A program made the translations under genes and the position numbers. Under the pieces are notes generated by a model that had not been told where the DNA came from, did not search any database, and saw only the letters and a program-made list of their open reading frames with translations. Of a stretch of 64,000 nucleotides of DNA, positions 9,154 to 18,261 are shown piece after piece. Each line of letters opens with the position of its first letter. The stretch's first letter is position 1. The DNA comes from Pontixanthobacter aestiaquae (GTDB taxonomy: Bacteria; Pseudomonadota; Alphaproteobacteria; Sphingomonadales; Sphingomonadaceae): contig NZ_WTYZ01000001.1 in the NCBI RefSeq assembly GCF_009827455.1, forward strand, positions 2,179,001 to 2,243,000, given 5' to 3'.

Positions 9154-10449
9154 ATGATTATAGACTTTTCCATAGCAAATTTCAGATCTTTCAAGCGCGA
9201 GCAAACGCTAAGCATGAATGTTGAAAATTCTCGCGGACGCCATCAGTCAAACTACTCGAGCGTTGACGCTGGTAGGCTAGATGTGTTGCGGTCTGCAGCC
9301 ATCCTTGGAGCAAATGCTTCTGGAAAGTCCAACTTACTAACTGCTCTTATGGCTCTAAAGTGGATGGTAGTTTCCTCGGGTTCGAGAGGAGAGGGGAAGC
9401 CTATATTGCCTTATGAGCCTTATAGGCTTTCAGATACGACGCGAGAGGCTCCTGTTGTCTTTGAGATAGAGTTTATCGTGCCATCAGGCGTGAGGTACCG
9501 TTACGAAATTTCGTATCTCGAAACACGTGTCATAGAGGAACGGCTATGGTCTTTCGCAAAACGACAGCGCGCGATGGTGTTCGATCGAAACGCAGACGAT
9601 AGCTGGGAAACAATCCGCTTTGGTGGGACATACAAGGGGGGGAGCAGACGATTACCATTCTTTGCGAATGCATCGTATCTCTCGCGTGCCGGAAACGATG
9701 CATCAGCCCCTGATACCATCAGAGAGGTTTATCAGTATTTCAAACGATTAACCCTCATTGGCGCAGGTCAGCATCTGATGTCATCAAGCTCGCTAACCGA
9801 CTCGACTAAGATGAAAGCCGTTAGCGAGATTATCTGCTTGGCCGATACGGGCGTCTCTCAGGTTACAAGAGATCAGAATGAAAATGCCCCAGATATCAAA
9901 CTCCCAGAAGACATGCCTGAGGATTTGAAAGTGATAATTCAGGAGCAGAATGAGATTGCGTACCATTTTTGGATCGCTTCCGAAAATGGCGAACTTATCG
10001 AGTTTGAACAGGATGCAATGTCTGATGGAACGGTCCGGTTACTCGAAGTTCTGCCTGTGATCCTGAACGCATTCGAAATTGGTGCCATTTTGCTATTCGA
10101 CGAAATGGATTCTCATTTTCATACTCATCTTCTAAGTTTGATACTGAGGCTCTTTAACGATGAAGAGATCAATAGCAGAGGGTCTCAACTTATCTTTACC
10201 ACGCATGACACTAATGTACTGGACTCAGAAATCATGCGGCGTGATCAAATTTGGTTTGTAAGTAAGTCTGAGGGTGAATCCACCCTAAAATCTTTAGATG
10301 AGTATGACAAAAAGTATGTCCGGTCCGACAGCCCTTTTGAATCTTTCTACAAAGATGGTAGACTCGGTGCGCTTCCAAAGTTTTCATATGCAAATGTAAA
10401 AGAGACAATCCTGAAATCACTTCCGAAGGAAATCGGATCGGATGCCTAA
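9154..10449 (+). CDS. AAA-family ATPase of the RloA/AAA_15-AAA_21 type, probable anti-phage sensor/motor
   Basis: 431 residues with an SMC/OLD-like ABC ATPase fold. Residues 1-12 (MIIDFSIANFRS) are the usual N-terminal strand, Walker A GANASGKS is at 52-59, a signature-like SDGTVRLLEVLP is at about 290-301, Walker B ILLFDEMDSHFH is near 311-322 and the switch histidine TTHDTNVLDSE is near 350. The gene is clearly richer in A/T than its neighbours and overlaps rloB by eight bases, indicating an operon acquired by transfer. Such ATPases pair with nuclease-like partners in RloAB, PARIS and Gabija-type defence. Assignment to RloA rests mainly on the downstream partner. Confidence 0.82.
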   Translation: MIIDFSIANFRSFKREQTLSMNVENSRGRHQSNYSSVDAGRLDVLRSAAILGANASGKSNLLTALMALKWMVVSSGSRGEGKPILPYEPYRLSDTTREAPVVFEIEFIVPSGVRYRYEISYLETRVIEERLWSFAKRQRAMVFDRNADDSWETIRFGGTYKGGSRRLPFFANASYLSRAGNDASAPDTIREVYQYFKRLTLIGAGQHLMSSSSLTDSTKMKAVSEIICLADTGVSQVTRDQNENAPDIKLPEDMPEDLKVIIQEQNEIAYHFWIASENGELIEFEQDAMSDGTVRLLEVLPVILNAFEIGAILLFDEMDSHFHTHLLSLILRLFNDEEINSRGSQLIFTTHDTNVLDSEIMRRDQIWFVSKSEGESTLKSLDEYDKKYVRSDSPFESFYKDGRLGALPKFSYANVKETILKSLPKEIGSDA

Positions 10450-11089
10450 GCGACGGAAGCCATCAAATCTTGTCCCTGAAAAGACAATGCGAATATTTTG
10501 TGAAGGGGAGAAGACCGAGCCCATCTATGTTAATGGGTATCTACAAAACTCGGTCAATTCGGGACGGAAGAGTGTTATACGCATTGAGAAAACCAGGAAG
10601 AATACGCCTATCCAATTAGTTGAGGCCGCAATATCGGCCAAGCAATCACCAAATTCACTACCGGACGATGAGTTTTGGGTCGTTTATGATCGAGAGGCCG
10701 TGAGCAAATATAGTCACGTTTTGCATTCAGAAGCACGTCAAAAAGCTGTCGGACAAGGCATCAATATCGCGCTGTCAAACGTTTGCTTCGAATATTGGCT
10801 ACTATTGCACCTGATCGACACGCAAGCTCCCTATTCGTCGCACACTAATCTTCGTACAACGAGTCCATTTCTCGACGAGTTTAAACTGCAGACCGGTAAG
10901 GACTATGGAAAGTCTTCTGCAGAAACCTTCTCGCTTCTCCGCGAATGGATTCCGCTGGCACGTGAACGAGCCAAACGGCTGAACCAGAATGGGCATGACA
11001 ATGCCGTCTCACCAAAAAATGCGCAGCACCATATTAATCCATATGTTGGCGTCGTTGACCTCTTGGATGCAATAGATGACTTCGACTAA
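10442..11089 (+). CDS. RloB-like protein (Toprim-type putative nuclease partner of the ATPase)
   Basis: 215 residues fitting the RloB family (PF13707): a basic start, MPKRRKPSN, then IFCEGEKTEPIY at residues 18-29 with the putative catalytic Glu, the acidic DDEFWVVYDRE at about 74-84, and the family hallmark NVCFEYWLLLHL near 115-126. It ends with NPYVGVVDLLDAI. The acidic spacing is Toprim-like, so metal-dependent nucleic acid cleavage or RNA-directed toxicity is plausible but unproven. The ATG at 10442 lies inside the end of the ATPase gene, with AAGGA upstream, so expression is coupled. AT-rich like its partner. PARIS AriB (DUF4435) is the main alternative; the FEYWLLLH motif favours RloB. 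Confidence 0.8.
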   Translation: MPKRRKPSNLVPEKTMRIFCEGEKTEPIYVNGYLQNSVNSGRKSVIRIEKTRKNTPIQLVEAAISAKQSPNSLPDDEFWVVYDREAVSKYSHVLHSEARQKAVGQGINIALSNVCFEYWLLLHLIDTQAPYSSHTNLRTTSPFLDEFKLQTGKDYGKSSAETFSLLREWIPLARERAKRLNQNGHDNAVSPKNAQHHINPYVGVVDLLDAIDDFD

Positions 11090-11160
11090 TCAATTGGTAA
11101 AAATTTGTTGCGGATTGAGAGCCTAGCAAGGTGACAAAACGCGTGACAGATAGTTGGCTG

Positions 11161-11190
11161 ACTCTTCCCCCATCCGCAACGCAGCAATAA
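11161..11190 (-). repeat. Degenerate direct copy of the lepA 3' end
   Basis: These 30 bases match 27 of 30 bases of the real lepA terminus at 11267-11296, in the same orientation and 106 bases away. In the lepA frame all three differences are synonymous (GCG/GCT, CTG/TTG, GAG/GAA), so the copy still reads IAALRMGEE, but the stop is replaced by TCA. This is what a leftover attachment site or a displaced homologous 3' end would look like. The rest of 11090-11264 contains no gene. Confidence 0.7.
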
Positions 11191-11264
11191 CCGTTGACCT
11201 GCGGTCGCCGCCGGCCCCGACACGGTCGCTGCGCTCCCTGCTCAGGATTGGTCGGAATGCGGTG

Positions 11265-13082
11265 CTACTCCTCCCCCATCCGCAGCGCCGCAATAAATGC
11301 CTCCTGTGGAATACTGACATTCCCATACTCCCGCATCTTCGCCTTACCCTTTTTCTGCTTCTCCAGCAGTTTCTTCTTCCGCGAGATATCGCCGCCGTAG
11401 CATTTTGCGGTCACGTCTTTGCGCATGGCCGAAATAGTCTCGCGGGCGATGACTTTGCCGCCGATGGCTGCTTGCACGGGGATTTTGAACAAATGGCGCG
11501 GGATCAGGTCTTTCAGGCGTTCGCACATGCCTCTTCCGCGCGCCTCGGCCACGTCGCGGTGGACGATCATGCTGAGTGCGTCGACCGGCTCGTTATTCAC
11601 CAGAATGCTCATCTTCACCAGATCGCCGGGGCGCAGGCCGATTTGCTCGTAATCGAAGCTGGCATAGCCGCGTGAGATGCTTTTCAGGCGGTCGTAGAAA
11701 TCGAACACCACTTCGTTGAGCGGCAATTCATAGGTCACCTGCGCGCGGCCGCCGACATAGGTCAGGTCGGACTGGATGCCGCGCCGGTCCTGACACAGTT
11801 TCAGAATGCTGCCGAGATAGTCATCGGGGGTGTAGATCACCGCCTTGATCCACGGCTCCTCGATCACATCGATGCGCGTGGGATCGGGATAATCGGCGGG
11901 GTTGTGCAGCATCAGCTCGCCCGCAGGCTCGGTCTTCGATTTGTTGAGCTGGATGCGGTACACCACAGACGGCGCGGTCGTGATCAGGTCCAGATCATAT
12001 TCGCGGGTCAGCCGTTCCTGAATGATTTCAAGGTGGAGCAGGCCGAGGAACCCGCAGCGGAAGCCGAAGCCGAGTGCGGCGCTGCTTTCGGTCTCGAAGG
12101 TAAAGCTGGCGTCGTTGAGGCGCAGTTTGGCGATGCTTTCGCGCAATTTCTCGAAATCCGCCGCGTCGACGGGGAACATGCCGCAGAAGACCACCGATTG
12201 GACTTCCTTATAGCCGGGCAGCGGCTCGCTGGCGCCGCCTTTGACGGTGGTGATCGTGTCACCCACGCGGGCCTGTTCGACTTCCTTGATCTGCGCGGTG
12301 ATAAAGCCGATTTCGCCGGGGCCGAGTTCGGGCAATTGTTCGATTTTGGGGCGCATGCAGCCGACGCGGTCGATCAGATGCTCGGTCTCGCCGATCATGA
12401 ATTTCACCTGCAGGCCCTTTTTGATGACGCCCTGGATGACGCGGACGAGGATGACCACGCCGAGATAGGGATCGTACCAGCTATCGACGAGCGAGGCCTT
12501 GAGCGGGGCGTCGCGCTCGCCCTTGGGAGGGGGGATTTTGGCGACGATCTGTTCGAGGATGTCCTCGATCCCGATGCCCGATTTGGCGGAGGCGAGCACG
12601 GCTTCGGATGCGTCGAGGCCGATCACGTCCTCGATTTCGGCGCGGACCTGCTCGGGCTCGGCGGCGGGAAGGTCGATTTTGTTGATGACGGGGACGATTT
12701 CGTGGTCGTGCTCGATCGACTGGTAAACATTGGCGAGCGTTTGCGCCTCGACGCCTTGGGCCGCGTCCACGACGAGCAGCGCGCCTTCGCATGCGGCCAG
12801 GGAGCGGGAGACTTCGTACGCGAAATCGACATGGCCCGGCGTGTCCATCAGATTGAGCTGATAGGTCTCGCCATCCTTCGCGGTGTAGTTGAGACGCACG
12901 GTTTGCGCCTTGATGGTAATGCCGCGCTCTTTCTCGATGTCCATATTATCAAGGACTTGCTCGGACATCTCGCGCTCGGTCAGGCCGCCAGTGTGTTGGA
13001 TTAGCCGGTCGGCCAGCGTCGACTTGCCATGGTCGATATGGGCAATAATGCTAAAGTTGCGGATAAGGGAAAGATCAGTCAT
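11265..13082 (-). CDS. lepA: Elongation factor 4 (LepA), ribosome back-translocase GTPase
   Basis: Translation GTPase of 605 residues. G1 AHIDHGKST is at about residues 14-22, switch [11 protein letters not shown] near 54, G3 DTPGHVDF near 80 and G4 NKIDLP near 134. The EF-G-like domains follow, and the characteristic C-terminal domain ends with [20 protein letters not shown] and MGEE. Length and domain order match the family. GTG-ATG lies at the start; I use the ATG at 13082. Its 3' end borders the accessory island and is partly duplicated downstream at 11161-11190. Confidence 0.97.
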   Translation of the reverse strand: MTDLSLIRNFSIIAHIDHGKSTLADRLIQHTGGLTEREMSEQVLDNMDIEKERGITIKAQTVRLNYTAKDGETYQLNLMDTPGHVDFAYEVSRSLAACEGALLVVDAAQGVEAQTLANVYQSIEHDHEIVPVINKIDLPAAEPEQVRAEIEDVIGLDASEAVLASAKSGIGIEDILEQIVAKIPPPKGERDAPLKASLVDSWYDPYLGVVILVRVIQGVIKKGLQVKFMIGETEHLIDRVGCMRPKIEQLPELGPGEIGFITAQIKEVEQARVGDTITTVKGGASEPLPGYKEVQSVVFCGMFPVDAADFEKLRESIAKLRLNDASFTFETESSAALGFGFRCGFLGLLHLEIIQERLTREYDLDLITTAPSVVYRIQLNKSKTEPAGELMLHNPADYPDPTRIDVIEEPWIKAVIYTPDDYLGSILKLCQDRRGIQSDLTYVGGRAQVTYELPLNEVVFDFYDRLKSISRGYASFDYEQIGLRPGDLVKMSILVNNEPVDALSMIVHRDVAEARGRGMCERLKDLIPRHLFKIPVQAAIGGKVIARETISAMRKDVTAKCYGGDISRKKKLLEKQKKGKAKMREYGNVSIPQEAFIAALRMGEE

Positions 13083-13147
13083 CACCGCGCAATTAGCGGC
13101 ACTGAACAGCTATGTCAGCATCAATAGCTGTAGCACAGCGTTTTTGA

Positions 13148-15361
13148 TCAAGTCTTATGCTGCTTCATATCGAGTTCCATAAACATCGGCCGGGTCGGTG
13201 TTCCGTCAGCAGTCTGATTATTGACCAGCGGATAATTGCCCGGTGGCAACGCTGCCAATGGCATGCCTGCCGCAGCTAGCGAGTATGGCGAAACGCGGTG
13301 GCGGGTACACAGCCCGTCCGCCCCATCGCTGACCAGCGGTGTTTCAAACTCGAGGCCTTGGACGGCATCTTTTGATCGCCGGACAGTAGCAACCGCCAAT
13401 TGCCCCTCACCCAGATCGACGACCAGGTTGGTACCCTTCGGAATATTAAGGATGCCCTCAATCATAGCCCCGGTGACCGACACGTTGCGCATTACGGCGC
13501 TGTACCGATGGTCCTCGTGGATCACACCGATCCTGCGATATACCGTCTTGCGGTCTGCGCGGTGCTTCGCAGGGCCTGTTGCTTCGAAGGTCAAATCACC
13601 GCCCTCGCAGCGTTCCAGCAAGTCTTCTTGCGTAATCGCTCTGGAGAAGATGAACCCTTGGATTTGGTCGGCACCGAGCGTCGTAACCAGTTCCAGTTCG
13701 TCCAGCGATTCGACACCTTCCGCGACAGTCTCCATTTTCAGTGCATTAGCGAGACTAACAACAGCGGTGATTATCGCCGCGTTGTTATTTCCTTCTACAG
13801 TTGAACCGCGAACGAAGCTCTGGTCGATTTTGATTTTGTCGAACGGCGCATCGCGCAGGTAACCGAGCGACGAATATCCCGTACCAAAATCATCAAGCGC
13901 CAGTCTAACACCAAGCTGTTTGAGTTGGTCAAACATCCGGCTCGTAGCGTGGGGGTCGCCCATGAAGACACTCTCAGTGATCTCCAGCTCCAACCTGCTC
14001 GGGACGAGGCCGGAGCTGAGCAATGCTCGTTCCACGATGCGCGGAAAATCCTCGTTGGCGAATTGGACGGCTGACACATTGACGGAAACCCGCGTGCCTT
14101 CAGGCCATTCGGTTGCATCCCGGCATGCGCGCATCAGCGCCCATTCGCCTATGTCGGCAATTATACTGGTCTCTTCGGCAATAGGAATAAATTGTCCGGG
14201 GCTGATCCATCCTTGCTCTGGATGATTCCAGCGCATCAACGCTTCGAACCCCTTCGGTTGCCTCGTTTCTGTCAAAATCAGCGGCTGATAGTGCAATTCA
14301 AGTTGGTTCTGGTGCAATGCATCACGCAGATCCTCTTCGATCTGTTTGCGCAATTTTGCTCCATCTTTGAGGTCACTGGAGTAAAAGCGGAACTGGCCGC
14401 GCCCGCCACCCTTGGCAGCATAAAGTGCCAAATCAGCCGCGCCAACGAGTTCGTCAGCGGCGAGCCCATCATACGGCGCAATTGCGACACCGATCGATGT
14501 GCCGATAATTGCCCGGCTACCATCGATGGAATAGGGCTGCGAGACCATTTGGATGACCCGCTGAGCCAAATCCCCCAGCTTACCGCGGTCGTCGATATCG
14601 GGAAGCATGATCTGAAATTCATCGCCGCCCAGGCGGCCGATTTCACCCTGATCGCCGATGATCGTTCGGAGGCGCTGTGCAACCTGCTTCAACAATTCGT
14701 CCCCGGCCGGATGGCCGAGCGTATCGTTCACTTGCTTGAAGCGGTCCAAGTCGAGCATCATCAATGCACAGCTGCGTTTGGCCGCCTGATAAGCGATGAG
14801 CGTGGCCGACAGACGTTTTTCCATGCTGTGCCGGTTCGCGAGACCGGTCAGCGTATCAAATTTGGCCAAGCGCGACGCATCGAGATCGCGCTGGCGAACC
14901 GCAGTGATGTCTTTTGCACCTCCGCGATAGCCCATGAACTCGCTATTCCCGTCGAATTGCGGTTTCCCGGATATCGACCACCATGTCTCCGTGGCGCTTT
15001 CACCTATGTTGATTCTGGCGGCCAGATCAGCGAAAGAGTTGCGCGCGCTGATAAGGAACGGAAGGGGGCGCTCCGATTTTTCCGGATCGTCACTCTTATC
15101 AGGAATGAATAGGCTGGTCAGTTGCCGGCCTAGCAAGGAAGTGCTGTCGCTACCCAGCGCCGCTGCTGCGCTTTCAGACAAATAGATCAGCTGGCCTTTG
15201 ACGTCTGTTGCCCAGAACCAGCCAAGCTCCAGATTCTCGAAATTATCGAGCAGTTCCAGCCTTTTCTGCATGTCGCCCTTGCTGATTGGCGCGGCCATTG
15301 GTCCAGCTTCGGGCTGACTATCACTTCCGCTTAGACGCGAGAAAAATCCACTTTTCGCCAT
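13148..15361 (-). CDS. PAS-GGDEF-EAL-PilZ c-di-GMP enzyme
   Basis: Cytoplasmic 737-residue protein. A PAS domain (about 37-155, with WFWATDVKGQLIYLSESAAA) precedes a diguanylate cyclase domain with intact RLGGDEF (GGDEF at 245-249). Next comes a phosphodiesterase domain with GFEALMRW (EAL at 373-375), NVSAVQF, ITESVF, LDDFGTGYSSLGYL, KIDQSFV and AEGVES, and a C-terminal PilZ-like domain (about 615-690). Both catalytic motifs look functional, so net activity cannot be predicted. No membrane segment. It lies 31 bases after its paralogue at 15393-18125, with which it is probably co-transcribed. Confidence 0.92.
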   Translation of the reverse strand: MAKSGFFSRLSGSDSQPEAGPMAAPISKGDMQKRLELLDNFENLELGWFWATDVKGQLIYLSESAAAALGSDSTSLLGRQLTSLFIPDKSDDPEKSERPLPFLISARNSFADLAARINIGESATETWWSISGKPQFDGNSEFMGYRGGAKDITAVRQRDLDASRLAKFDTLTGLANRHSMEKRLSATLIAYQAAKRSCALMMLDLDRFKQVNDTLGHPAGDELLKQVAQRLRTIIGDQGEIGRLGGDEFQIMLPDIDDRGKLGDLAQRVIQMVSQPYSIDGSRAIIGTSIGVAIAPYDGLAADELVGAADLALYAAKGGGRGQFRFYSSDLKDGAKLRKQIEEDLRDALHQNQLELHYQPLILTETRQPKGFEALMRWNHPEQGWISPGQFIPIAEETSIIADIGEWALMRACRDATEWPEGTRVSVNVSAVQFANEDFPRIVERALLSSGLVPSRLELEITESVFMGDPHATSRMFDQLKQLGVRLALDDFGTGYSSLGYLRDAPFDKIKIDQSFVRGSTVEGNNNAAIITAVVSLANALKMETVAEGVESLDELELVTTLGADQIQGFIFSRAITQEDLLERCEGGDLTFEATGPAKHRADRKTVYRRIGVIHEDHRYSAVMRNVSVTGAMIEGILNIPKGTNLVVDLGEGQLAVATVRRSKDAVQGLEFETPLVSDGADGLCTRHRVSPYSLAAAGMPLAALPPGNYPLVNNQTADGTPTRPMFMELDMKQHKT

Positions 15362-15392
15362 TACCGGGCCCCCATTTTGGAAATTCTGCAGA

Positions 15393-18125
15393 TCATGCCT
15401 GCTTTCTCACATTTCCAAACTCATTCGGCGATGAAGAGGCAACTTGCCGCATTTCGAGGGAATCCATGTCGACCGGTTTCTCGAACTGGATGCCCATCCG
15501 GTTATCTTCACTCCAGATCGTCTTTGCCGCGACAATGAGCTTTTTGGAGATAGCCACTTTGAATTCTGTACCGGGTGGAACATTCCACAAGCCTTCAACC
15601 ATCGCACCGCCAGCCGCCATGTTCCGGATCGCGCCATCGTACATTTGGTCGCCATGGCTCAGCACCACTTTGCGCAGCATCTTTTGCCGGAAGGCACGCG
15701 CCGAACGCGGTCCCTTAGCGACCATATTAACACCCTGCTGCAAACGAGCCAAAGCTGCTTCAGCGCTCAGCGCCTTCGAATAGATATATCCCTGAATATG
15801 GCTGCAGCCGAGTGATCGGACGAGTTCCAGCTCGTCCATCGTCTCCACGCCTTCCGCTGTGGTATCCATGCCCAGCGCTTCTGCCAGGCTTGTGATAGAC
15901 GTGATAATTGCGCCATTGCGACTACCCGGCTTGGTTGCGCCGCGAACAAAGCTTTGGTCGATTTTGATTTTGTCGAACGGCGCTTTCTTCAAATAGCCAA
16001 GCGACGAATACCCGGTACCAAAATCATCGAGCGCCAGCCGGACGCCAACGCGTTTGAGCGCTGCGAACATCGCGTCGGTACCCTCATCATCGTTAAGAAA
16101 TACGCTTTCGGTAATTTCCAACTCAAGCCGCGACGGGTCAATATTTGCATGCGCGATCGCATTGGTAATGACCGTTGGCAACTGCGGGTTTGCGAACTGC
16201 AAGGGTGACACATTGACGGCACAGCGGACATTCTCTGGCCATGTGGCCAAATCATCGCACGCAGCACGGATTGCCCATTCCCCGATGGCTGAAATCAGCC
16301 CGGTGTCTTCAGCGACCGGAATGAATTTCGCCGGAGAAAGCCAGCCCTTGGTAGGGTGGTTCCAGCGCAATAGAGCCTCAAAACCTGCAATAGTCTCATC
16401 ATGAGCATAAATGACAGGCTGATAATAAAGCTCCAACCCGCCTTGCGAGATAGCATCGCGCAGATCCTCCTCCAGCTGGGCGCGCTCTTCGGCAGCGGAA
16501 TGCAGGTCGTTGGAGTAGAAATGGTAGCGCCCTCGCCCGCCATCCTTGGCGGCATAGAGTGACAGATCAGCATTCCGGATCAAAGACTCACTTGTCACGC
16601 CGTCATGAGGAGCGATGGCGATGCCGATTGAAGCACCAATGACCACACGTTGACCTTCTATGGAATATGGCTGCGACAGAGAATGAATGATATCATGCGC
16701 CAACTGGCCTAATTCTTTGCGATCAACCCCGCCTGGTGTGATCACTTTGAACTCGTCACCACCTAAGCGGCCGACCTGCCCCTTTTTGCCAACGGTACTT
16801 TTCAAACGCTCTGCTACTTGCTTGAGCAATGCATCGCCTGCGGGATGCCCCAGCGTATCGTTGACCTGCTTGAATCTGTCGAGATCGAGCAACAGTACCG
16901 CGCATTCGCGTTGTTGCTGTAACGGCGAGCTGAGGATCTTTTGCAGCGTCTGCTGCGTTTGAAAACGGTTAGCAAGGCCGGTCAATGAGTCGAATTGCGC
17001 CAAGCGATTAACGTTCTCCTCGCTCCGCTTCTTCTCGGTCAGGTCGGTACCCGAACCGCGAAAGCCGACAAAATTGTGGAAACTGTCATAAGCAGGGCGG
17101 CCGTTGATCGACCACCAGCGCTCTTCGCTCGACGCCGCTGATCGCACTCCCAGTTCCTGAAATGACGAACGCGAAGAAAGGTGAAACGCAAGAGTGCGCT
17201 CGCCCTCTCTGTTCTCCTCGCCAAGATCAAACAGATCGGTCAGGCTCCGCCCGAGAATTTCCCCTTCCGGCTTGTCCAAGACATCCATAACGGAGGCTGA
17301 CAGATAGGTTAGCATACCGCGCCGGTCGGTTTCCCAGAACCAACCTTGCCCGGTTTCCTCGTAATCGCGAAGAATATCCTCGGCGCGATTCCGCTCCCGT
17401 TCCCGTGCCTGTTGTAACTCATTGCGCCGCTGCGAAATCAGGCTTTGATGATACCCGACAACCAGCATCGCTCCTGTTACGATCGCAATTCCAAAATAGG
17501 CTGTCGTGGTTCCTTCCAGCACCGCGAGCGGCAGCCAACAGCATATTTGTGCGACAAATTGCTGCGGAATGCGGCCAGTCAGCATACTCGTGCTGAGCGC
17601 CGAGGCAGATACCATACCGGCAAGTGCCCATGTCAATTCGAGCGAGCCGTAAACGACCCAGTATGCAAAGTTAAATCCGGTGCACAGCATGACCGCTGCG
17701 ATCGATGCCCATGCGAAGATTTCCAGAGTGCGGTTTCTCTCGTCGCTATCTTCTTCTTTGCGGGCAACAGTCCTTGCGCCGAAGCAGGCTGCTACGCCAA
17801 GAATCGTGCCGATCCCGACCGGCCACGGCGGCAATGCGTTGGACAGGACTGCTCCCATCCCGACCGATATGACGATTAAAACGGATAGTAACCACCAGTC
17901 TGACGGCAAGACATGCAACCGGAAACCGTCATTTTCGCTGGAAATGCGCCCGGCACGCTGCGCGATTACCCGGCGTTGAACCCCGTCCCGGCGCTCTTGC
18001 TGAACGGTTTCGGATCGTTCTACGAGGTTTTCGTCATCATGGGCTTCACGCACACGGAAGGGCGCGTCGGAGCGCGTGCTAAGATTATCCTCGGAAACTC
18101 GCCGTTGCGGCTCAACTGTACCCAT
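15393..18125 (-). CDS. Membrane-anchored PAS-GGDEF-EAL-PilZ c-di-GMP enzyme
   Basis: 910-residue paralogue of the downstream gene with an added N-terminal membrane sensor. Residues about 75-235 hold roughly six hydrophobic helices (WWLLSVLIVISVGMGAVL, GIGTILGVAACFGA, IFAWASIAAVMLC and others). A basic linker, a PAS domain (WFWETDRRGMLTYLSASV), an intact RLGGDEF near residue 415, GFEALLRW near 545 with ITESVF, LDDFGTGYSSLGYL and KIDQSFV, and a PilZ-like end follow. Shared runs such as LDLDRFKQVNDTLGHPAGD show the pair arose by duplication. The N-terminal domain resembles MASE-type sensors but I cannot name its class. It diverges from phaC. Confidence 0.92.
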   Translation of the reverse strand: MGTVEPQRRVSEDNLSTRSDAPFRVREAHDDENLVERSETVQQERRDGVQRRVIAQRAGRISSENDGFRLHVLPSDWWLLSVLIVISVGMGAVLSNALPPWPVGIGTILGVAACFGARTVARKEEDSDERNRTLEIFAWASIAAVMLCTGFNFAYWVVYGSLELTWALAGMVSASALSTSMLTGRIPQQFVAQICCWLPLAVLEGTTTAYFGIAIVTGAMLVVGYHQSLISQRRNELQQARERERNRAEDILRDYEETGQGWFWETDRRGMLTYLSASVMDVLDKPEGEILGRSLTDLFDLGEENREGERTLAFHLSSRSSFQELGVRSAASSEERWWSINGRPAYDSFHNFVGFRGSGTDLTEKKRSEENVNRLAQFDSLTGLANRFQTQQTLQKILSSPLQQQRECAVLLLDLDRFKQVNDTLGHPAGDALLKQVAERLKSTVGKKGQVGRLGGDEFKVITPGGVDRKELGQLAHDIIHSLSQPYSIEGQRVVIGASIGIAIAPHDGVTSESLIRNADLSLYAAKDGGRGRYHFYSNDLHSAAEERAQLEEDLRDAISQGGLELYYQPVIYAHDETIAGFEALLRWNHPTKGWLSPAKFIPVAEDTGLISAIGEWAIRAACDDLATWPENVRCAVNVSPLQFANPQLPTVITNAIAHANIDPSRLELEITESVFLNDDEGTDAMFAALKRVGVRLALDDFGTGYSSLGYLKKAPFDKIKIDQSFVRGATKPGSRNGAIITSITSLAEALGMDTTAEGVETMDELELVRSLGCSHIQGYIYSKALSAEAALARLQQGVNMVAKGPRSARAFRQKMLRKVVLSHGDQMYDGAIRNMAAGGAMVEGLWNVPPGTEFKVAISKKLIVAAKTIWSEDNRMGIQFEKPVDMDSLEMRQVASSSPNEFGNVRKQA

Positions 18126-18261
18126 GACGCCGCCATGCGCTCATCCTTTTGAAAAAACGTTAACCATCCAGCCCAATTCGCAGCATTTTTGGACCGTTGC
18201 TTGCCATTCACGAAAGCGCCGTGCATGAAACCCAAAATATAAAAACGCATCAGGAGAGCAC

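Noticed and set aside
9154..11089. Calling the two-gene module PARIS (AriA/AriB)
   Set aside because: The partner has the RloB-type FEYWLLLH and CEGEKTEP motifs rather than a recognisable DUF4435; the architecture is analogous but family assignment needs an HMM search.
11904..13004. 366-codon plus-strand frame opposite lepA
   Set aside because: Mirror of the lepA frame; the repetitive Asp/Phe/Gly composition is the antisense of lepA codons.
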